Positions 58,929 through 64,000 of a stretch of 64,000 nt of DNA are shown here, piece after piece (the stretch's first letter is position 1; every line of letters starts with the position of its first letter). The notes beneath the pieces were generated by a model. That model was not told where the DNA came from, made no database searches, and was given only the letters and a program-made list of their open reading frames with translations. This stretch comes from Thermotoga caldifontis AZM44c09 (GTDB taxonomy: Bacteria > Thermotogota > Thermotogae > Thermotogales > DSM-5069): NCBI RefSeq assembly GCF_000828655.1, contig NZ_AP014509.1:496001-560000 (forward strand), given 5' to 3'. Made by a program: the position numbers and the translations under genes.

Positions 58929-60725
58929 GTGAAAAGGGGTATCTTCTGGGTCCTCCTGTCGCTGGTGCTGGTCTTCGTGGGTTCCCTCATCGCCTACCTG
59001 GTCCAGACGGATTTTGGAAGGGTTCAAGTCAAAGACGTGCGTTTCGTCAGCAGTGACGGTAAGATTTTGAGTGCGTTACTGTTCATTCCCAAGGGCGTTT
59101 CACCGGAAAAGCCCGCGCCGGCAGTCCTGACCATGCACGGTTACATCAACTCACGCGAGACTCAGAGCGGTTTCAACATCGAATTCGCGAGGCGCGGTTA
59201 CGTGGTCTTCGCTATGGACATGGCCGGGCACGGCTATTCTGAACAGATCAAAGGTGGACTCGCCAATCCTGCGCGCGGTGCGGCCGATGGATTGCTGTAC
59301 CTTGCGGGTCTGCCGTTCGTTGACAAGAACAACATCGCGGTCGAAGGTCATTCCATGGGTGGATGGTCCGTGCTCAGCGCGGCTGGGAAATATCCACAGC
59401 TCGTTCGAACCGTGATCCTCGTGGGGTCTTCCTCGGAAACCTACGGTGCCCCAAAGGTGACTGCGGAAACACCATTCAATTTCGCCGTTATATTCAGCAA
59501 GTACGACGAGTTCAGTCGATTGATGTGGGGTGTCGAAAAGGCTTCGGACATCGTTAAGACTCAAAAGCTGAAGGTCGCTTTCGGTACCGATGAAGATGTG
59601 ATCCCGGGAAAACTTTACGGTTCGTTCGAGAACAAATCCGCGAGGAAATTGTACATACCGAACTGCACGCATCCGGGTGATCATCTCTCAACTGAAGCGA
59701 TCGGATACGCCATCGAATTCTTGCAGGACTCTATAAGGCCACCGAAGTACATCGATCCGAAGAACCAGATATGGCCATGGAAAGAGTTCGGAACGCTGCT
59801 CGGTTTGATAGGTGGTATCATGTTCCTGCTCAGCTACGGTTACTGCATGTTGCAGACCGCTTATTTCTCGTCTCTGAGAAACCAGCCTGTCGATTTCCAG
59901 GTGAAGAACAAACTGGTGAACACGATCGCGTGGCTCGTGGGTTTCTTCCTGGTTACGGCGATCCCGGCGTTCACGTTCTTCAAATTCCAGCAACCTGGTG
60001 GGAAAACTCCGACTCCGAACGCGTTCTGGCCGCAGAGTTTGACGATCGGTTTCGCACGCTGGGCAACGTTCAACGCGCTGATCGCCATCGGTCTGTTCGT
60101 CGTCTGGCACTTCGTTTATCATCGCAGGATCGGTGGCAACCTGCTGACCTACGGTCTGGCAACGAATCCCGAAAAGCCGAGGTTCCGCTTGAAACAGTTG
60201 TGGAAAGCCTTCGCTCTGAGTGTCTGCACGGTCTTCGCAACGCACATAGTCCTGTCCATAGTCCAGTGGGCGTTCAAAGTGGATTTCCGCTGGTGGGTGA
60301 TAGCGCTCAAGCCTATGAGTTTTGAAAGGTTCTGGATATTCATCAAATTCTTGCCGCCGTTTGCGCTGTTCGCGTTCGTGAACTCGCTGGTGCTGAACGG
60401 TCAGCTGAAGGCGAGAGCCTTCAAGAATGAGGTGACATCGACGGCCGTGTGGATGGTGTCTTCAGCGCTCGCGAACTGTCTCGGAATACTGATCCTCGTG
60501 CTGCTTCAGGTGGGTAAATTGTTTGCCACACAGACATTGTTCTTCCCAACACAGCCGTTGCTTGGAATCGTTGCATACCAGTTCGTCTTTCTAACCGCGG
60601 TTGCCGGGGCTGTGTCGGCGTTCTTCTACAGAAGAACTGGGAGCATCTACACCGGTGCGTTCGTGAACGCCCTGTTCGTCACCTGGTACATCGTGGCAGG
60701 ACAGGCCATACAGTTTGCAGGATGA
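58929..60725 (+). CDS. Membrane alpha/beta hydrolase with multi-helix C-terminal domain
   Basis: 598 residues from GTG 58929, four bases after GGGGGTG. An N-terminal anchor helix is followed by an alpha/beta-hydrolase domain (about 30-270): LTMHGYINSRETQS, MDMAGHGYS, the nucleophile elbow GHSMGG, and a late His in PNCTHPGDH. The C-terminal 330 residues contain about seven to eight membrane helices (for example LLGLIGGIMFLLSYGYCM, WLVGFFLVTAIPAFTFF). Topology suggests the enzyme faces outside, acting on acyl esters or peptides. Found 42 bp before the laminarinase gene. Confidence 0.85.
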   Translation: MKRGIFWVLLSLVLVFVGSLIAYLVQTDFGRVQVKDVRFVSSDGKILSALLFIPKGVSPEKPAPAVLTMHGYINSRETQSGFNIEFARRGYVVFAMDMAGHGYSEQIKGGLANPARGAADGLLYLAGLPFVDKNNIAVEGHSMGGWSVLSAAGKYPQLVRTVILVGSSSETYGAPKVTAETPFNFAVIFSKYDEFSRLMWGVEKASDIVKTQKLKVAFGTDEDVIPGKLYGSFENKSARKLYIPNCTHPGDHLSTEAIGYAIEFLQDSIRPPKYIDPKNQIWPWKEFGTLLGLIGGIMFLLSYGYCMLQTAYFSSLRNQPVDFQVKNKLVNTIAWLVGFFLVTAIPAFTFFKFQQPGGKTPTPNAFWPQSLTIGFARWATFNALIAIGLFVVWHFVYHRRIGGNLLTYGLATNPEKPRFRLKQLWKAFALSVCTVFATHIVLSIVQWAFKVDFRWWVIALKPMSFERFWIFIKFLPPFALFAFVNSLVLNGQLKARAFKNEVTSTAVWMVSSALANCLGILILVLLQVGKLFATQTLFFPTQPLLGIVAYQFVFLTAVAGAVSAFFYRRTGSIYTGAFVNALFVTWYIVAGQAIQFAG

Positions 60726-60743
60726 TAAAAGGTGAATTAAAAT
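60714..60743 (+). promoter_or_regulatory. Putative promoter of the laminarinase gene
   Basis: TTTGCA (60714-60719), 18-bp spacer, TAAAAT (60738-60743), overlapping the end of the hydrolase gene. GGGGGG at 60755-60760 precedes the TTG start. Confidence 0.4.
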
Positions 60744-60767
60744 TGGAATAGAAAGGGGGGATGCATA

Positions 60768-62642
60768 TTGTTAAGGAGAGTTTTCCTGGCGCTGGCGCTG
60801 ACGTGCTTTCTTATGAGTTTCGGACTTGGACAGCCCCAACAAACACTTGATGGCAACATTCTCCGCAACGGGGATTTCTCACAGAACATTCTGTACATAA
60901 GCGAATCGTATCCTGAGATTCCCACGGGGGACTTCGACACCAAAAGAACGTGGTTGTTCAGGACTGGAGATGGGGCACAGGCTGTTGGGGTCGTGGAGAA
61001 CGGAGTTTTGAAAGTTTCCATCACCTACGGTGGACCGAATTCGTGGTCGGTGCAGGTGCTACAATCTCCAATCACGGTGGAGTATCTGGGAATCTACAGG
61101 GTGGAGTTCGAAGCCTGGGCGAGCAAGAGCAGAAGAATCGGAGTGAAGATCGGTGCGACCGCCTCAAGAGGATGGATACCCTACAACCCACCGCCGAGCG
61201 GACGGCCGGTGGATCAATCTGGAGGGTACGCCATCGATATCACCACCGAAAGGAGGACTTACAGTTTCGAGTTCACTATGAGGAACGAGACCGACATGAG
61301 GGCAAGGTTTGAATTTCAGCTTGGTCAGGATGACGGAACCGTGTACATAGACAACGTGAAGTTGATCAAAGTGGGACAGGCGGAACCACCCGCGCCACCA
61401 CCGGCCCTCGGAGAGAAGTACTGGTACGAACTGGTGTGGGAGGAGAACTTCGACGGAGACACCATAAACGAGAGTGTGTGGAGTTTCGAAATCGGTAACG
61501 GTCACGCCCAGGGGATTCCGGGCTGGGGCAACGCCGAGCTGGAATATTACAAGAAGGAGAACGCTTACATAGAGAACGGAGTTCTGGTCATCGAAGCGAA
61601 GAAAGAGACCGCGCAGGATCAGTACGGAACGTACAACTACACTTCCGCGAGGATGAAAACGCAGGGAAAGTTCAGCGTGAAGTACGGAAGAATAGAGTTC
61701 AGAGCCAAACTTCCATGGGGTAAAGGCGTATGGCCGGCCCTCTGGATGCTCGGAGAGAACATAACAGAAGTGGGATGGCCCGCGTGCGGAGAAATCGATG
61801 TGATGGAATACCTTGGTCATGAAACGAACAAAGTCTACGGTACGATACATGGACCAGGTTATTCGGGAGCCGGTGGAAAAGGTGGAAGTTACACCCTTCC
61901 GACTGGTAATTTCACCGAAGACTTCCACATCTTCGCGGTCGAATGGGACCCTCTTGGGATCAAATGGTACGTGGACGGTGTGAAGTTCTTCCAGATAACC
62001 AGAACGGAGGTCCCCGGAGATTGGGTGTTCGATCATCCGTTCTTCATCATAATGAACGTCGCGGTTGGTGGTTACTGGCCCGGATATCCGGATGAGACCA
62101 CGACCTTCCCGCAGAAGATGTACGTGGATTACATCAGAGTGTACAAAGGCGTGGGTATGGAGACCATCGACAACGGTAGCTTCGACTATCCGCTGACCAA
62201 CGATCAGCAGAACTGGCCCGACGATTGGTTCCTGTGGTACGGTTCGCCGTACGGTATGGGAGGAAGAGCTTCGGTGAGCATCGAAACGGAAGGAAAGAAC
62301 AGATTCGCCGTCGTAGAAGTGATGGACACAGGTTGGGAAAGCTGGCACGTGCAGTTCAACCAGTGGGTGGGTCTTTCCAAGGGAAAAACGTACAGGTTCA
62401 CCTTCAAGGCCAGAGCGGAAAACCCGAGAGATATAAACGTGAAATTCCTGCACCCGACAAACTACACACTCTACGCGGTTCAGAACTACAATCTGACCAC
62501 GGATTGGCAGAGCTTCGAACTCGTGTTCACGTTCAACGCGGACTATCCCGTGGCCAACCTCTCGATCGAGCTTGGAAAGACGAACAGTCCAAGGACTGGA
62601 AAGGTGTATTTTGACGATTTCGCTTTAGAAGAAGTCAGATGA
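60768..62642 (+). CDS. Laminarinase (endo-beta-1,3-glucanase), CBM4-GH16-CBM4
   Basis: 624 residues from TTG 60768. Signal peptide MLRRVFLALALTCFLMSFGLG, so secreted. Domains: CBM4-type jelly roll at about 25-205, GH16 barrel at about 220-460 and a second CBM4-type domain at about 465-624. The catalytic motif GEIDVMEYLG near residue 346 has both Glu; GVWPALWMLGE and WYVDGVKFF are also family marks. It cleaves beta-1,3-glucans such as laminarin, and the architecture is that of Thermotoga LamA. A strong terminator follows. Confidence 0.95.
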   Translation: MLRRVFLALALTCFLMSFGLGQPQQTLDGNILRNGDFSQNILYISESYPEIPTGDFDTKRTWLFRTGDGAQAVGVVENGVLKVSITYGGPNSWSVQVLQSPITVEYLGIYRVEFEAWASKSRRIGVKIGATASRGWIPYNPPPSGRPVDQSGGYAIDITTERRTYSFEFTMRNETDMRARFEFQLGQDDGTVYIDNVKLIKVGQAEPPAPPPALGEKYWYELVWEENFDGDTINESVWSFEIGNGHAQGIPGWGNAELEYYKKENAYIENGVLVIEAKKETAQDQYGTYNYTSARMKTQGKFSVKYGRIEFRAKLPWGKGVWPALWMLGENITEVGWPACGEIDVMEYLGHETNKVYGTIHGPGYSGAGGKGGSYTLPTGNFTEDFHIFAVEWDPLGIKWYVDGVKFFQITRTEVPGDWVFDHPFFIIMNVAVGGYWPGYPDETTTFPQKMYVDYIRVYKGVGMETIDNGSFDYPLTNDQQNWPDDWFLWYGSPYGMGGRASVSIETEGKNRFAVVEVMDTGWESWHVQFNQWVGLSKGKTYRFTFKARAENPRDINVKFLHPTNYTLYAVQNYNLTTDWQSFELVFTFNADYPVANLSIELGKTNSPRTGKVYFDDFALEEVR

Positions 62643-62665
62643 GCTTTGAGGTCGCTGAAGATGAG

Positions 62666-62692
62666 GCCGGCGCCGTGGCGCCGGCTTTTTTA
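62666..62692 (+). terminator. Strong rho-independent terminator after laminarinase
   Basis: GCCGGCGC and GCGCCGGC form an 8 to 9-bp GC-rich perfect stem around CGTG, followed by TTTTTTATTT. Also lies at the end of the convergent kamB-like gene. Confidence 0.9.
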
Positions 62693-63580
62693 TTTCAGGC
62701 CACGAATTTTCTCTTCAAGGATCCTGCACAGCCTTTCTTCTTCTTTCATCACGTCCAGACACGGTACGTTCAACTCCTGTTCTATGGTCCTTGAGAGTTC
62801 TGTCAGATCCATGTGATCGAGGACGAAACCTTCCATGCGTCTCGCTGGATAGTACGGATTGATCGTCACACAGATCAATTCCGGCCTTCTCAGCACGGCG
62901 ATGTCGAGCTCGTCCAGCGAACGTTCAAGGTCTGCAAGATCTTCAGCGAGCAAAAGGTGCATGGGAGACTCTACCGAGATGCGTTCGTTTCGAAGAGACT
63001 TCATTTTGTCCTGACTGACCAGGCCTTCGATCACATTTCTGTCGTCTTCACTTAAGGGTAGTCTCAGGGCTTTCACGATGACTCTCGCTTCGGTGAGTAG
63101 AACATCGATGCTGGTGGATCTGGAAGCACCGAGTGCGAGGATGACGAACTCCACGTGCTGGAACGGTACGACACGGTTTATCGCCCCATCTACCAGGAAA
63201 ATTTCTGTCTGTTCACTCTTCAAAACATCCTTGAGCATGAGGAGATCTTCGCTGTTGTTTGGACCGACGAGCACCACGGTGCCGGACTGTCTAACTTTGT
63301 AAAGGCAGATCGGTCCAAAGGCCGTTGTGATGTTGAGCTTTCTCAGCAGCTGCAGCTTCGCCGTTGAATGTTTCGCAGCTTGCTCGCTCGTGGCCACCAC
63401 GGTCCCTTCTTCCACCACGACTTTGGGTTTTGGAAGGCCCGTGATGTGGTCGAGATCTTCGCCATCGAAACCGATGCTCGTGATGGCCAGAGACTTTCCA
63501 GCGAGACATTTCAGCAACGCGTTCACCGTGGTGGTTTTTCCCGTGTTCTTCGCGGTGCCCAGAACGCCGATGCTCAGCAC
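62690..63580 (-). CDS. KamB-like aminomutase reactivase subunit (P-loop protein)
   Basis: 296 residues from a GTG overlapping the preceding stop. Walker A is GTAKNTGKTT at residues 8-17. The order SLAITSIGFDGEDLDHITGLPKPK, VVVEEGTVVATSEQ, LLRKLNITTAFGPI, VVLVGPNNSEDLL, LVDGAINR and ALGASRSTSI-VLLTEA closely follows the KamB subunit of lysine 5,6-aminomutase reactivase as I know it. KamB-KamC restores inactivated B12 aminomutase. The gene directly upstream encodes what looks like the mutase itself, which fits. A kamC is not in the window. Confidence 0.75.
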   Translation of the reverse strand: MLSIGVLGTAKNTGKTTTVNALLKCLAGKSLAITSIGFDGEDLDHITGLPKPKVVVEEGTVVATSEQAAKHSTAKLQLLRKLNITTAFGPICLYKVRQSGTVVLVGPNNSEDLLMLKDVLKSEQTEIFLVDGAINRVVPFQHVEFVILALGASRSTSIDVLLTEARVIVKALRLPLSEDDRNVIEGLVSQDKMKSLRNERISVESPMHLLLAEDLADLERSLDELDIAVLRRPELICVTINPYYPARRMEGFVLDHMDLTELSRTIEQELNVPCLDVMKEEERLCRILEEKIRGLK

Positions 63581-64000
63581 TTTCTCACCGTACCTCTTCC
63601 TGCCCTACCTGGGTTCGCGCCTTCTTCGCGTGTTCCGAAAAGGCCTTCGTACATGGACGCCACGAAATCTTCCCTTTCCGCAACCTTCTTCAGCGTTTCG
63701 TATACACCTTCAACGATCCTTTCTGCGAACTCTTCTGCCTGTTTCGTCGGTTCTATCTTCGCCTGTCCGAAGAATCTGAAAGCTTCCGCGATCGCCCTGA
63801 GGGTGTCGATGCGCGCGCTCACCGTGATCGCACCACGCGCATAAGCCTCGTCGGTGGAAGCGATGGTTATGGCATCGAGCCCGAGGGAACTTGCGAGCGC
63901 GGCGTGCAGGGCCGTCGTCATGGCGGACTGAACCCTGTCCTCGGTGTGCGTCATGAAACCGATGGGCTCGCCTGGCCAGATCGGTGCGTCGATGATGCGT
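63574..64000 (-). CDS. Lysine 5,6-aminomutase/D-ornithine aminomutase alpha-like, C-terminal part (cut by window edge)
   Basis: 142 codons of the C-terminal end; the frame runs off the right edge. Readable sequence includes RIIDAPIWPGEPIGFMTHTEDRVQ..., LGLDAITIASTDEAYARGAITVSARIDTLRAIAEAFRFF and a final MYEGLFG, a pattern of the TIM-barrel subunit (KamD/OraE type) of B12-dependent aminomutases that shift an amino group in lysine or ornithine. The assignment rests on partial sequence and on the adjacent kamB-like gene, so moderate. Confidence 0.6.
   Translation of the reverse strand, partial: RIIDAPIWPGEPIGFMTHTEDRVQSAMTTALHAALASSLGLDAITIASTDEAYARGAITVSARIDTLRAIAEAFRFFGQAKIEPTKQAEEFAERIVEGVYETLKKVAEREDFVASMYEGLFGTREEGANPGRAGRGTVRKC

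Noticed and set aside
61164-62453. 429-codon open frame opposite the laminarinase gene
   Set aside because: The plus strand holds a clear GH16 enzyme with catalytic motif; the antisense frame has a composition rich in His, Arg and Val typical of a shadow.
1-64000. CRISPR array, rRNA operon, prophage or insertion sequence
   Set aside because: No regularly spaced direct repeats, no rRNA segments, no transposase, integrase or phage motifs were recognised on either strand.

Overview
The window looks like chromosomal DNA of a thermophilic fermentative bacterium of the Thermotogae, most likely a higher-GC Pseudothermotoga-type lineage; this is inferred from gene content, not from a marker-gene search. 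The signs are closely packed and often overlapping genes, strong GGAGGTGA-type ribosome binding sites feeding many GTG and TTG starts, Dpp/Opp-type ABC transporters next to glycosidases, a CBM-GH16-CBM laminarinase, GH4, GH36 and GH130 enzymes resembling Thermotoga proteins, and DUF4900-type pilus-associated proteins. No rRNA, CRISPR array, integrase or insertion sequence was seen. The single tRNA is tRNA-Asp(GUC).

Layout. 1-2049 (minus): a GH3-like exported protein cut by the window edge, a HAD phosphatase and an exported phospholipase D-like protein. 2078-15126 (plus): a long run of overlapping housekeeping genes: metallo-beta-lactamase fold hydrolase, lipoprotein, GDPD, murB, TPR protein, glmM, a 1391-residue 2-hydroxyacyl-CoA dehydratase activator-type protein, holA and a radical SAM protein, then clpX-tsaD. 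15092-29774 (minus): remA-like gene, flavin reductase, three glycosidases (GH4, GH36, GH130), an XRE-cupin regulator, a complete Dpp-type operon (aroM-like, binding protein, two permeases, M20 amidohydrolase, two ATPases, DUF1177) with a consensus promoter at 28464-28493, and a glycerol-1-phosphate dehydrogenase. 29908-36806: two convergent pilin-like gene sets enclosing a marR-SDR pair. 36934-44264: methylglyoxal synthase, an EamA transporter, a three-gene ABC-2 exporter, a small Cys-rich protein and a phosphoketolase. 44445-48871: a diguanylate cyclase, tRNA-Asp, two nitrilase-like proteins that seem to lack catalytic residues, and queuosine genes (yhhQ, queF). 49044-57201: a second Dpp-type operon ending in a serine hydrolase, then an MFS carrier. 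57533-62642: a lipoprotein, an EamA remnant, a YbjQ-family gene, a membrane-anchored alpha/beta hydrolase and the laminarinase. 62690-64000 (minus): a KamB-like reactivase and the C-terminus of a KamD/OraE-like B12 aminomutase subunit.

How the genes work together. Two themes stand out: uptake and cleavage of oligosaccharides or amide/peptide-like compounds (two Dpp systems, five glycosidase-type genes, two hydrolases placed inside transporter operons), and cell-envelope assembly (murB, glmM, pilin-like sets, glycerol-1-phosphate dehydrogenase). The best candidate for an undescribed system is the minus-strand operon at 19911-28439. It joins an AroM-family protein, a DUF1177 protein and an M20 amidohydrolase to a dedicated Dpp transporter and an XRE-cupin regulator, and may run on into the GH130-GH36-GH4 genes. 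Its substrate cannot be read from sequence alone.
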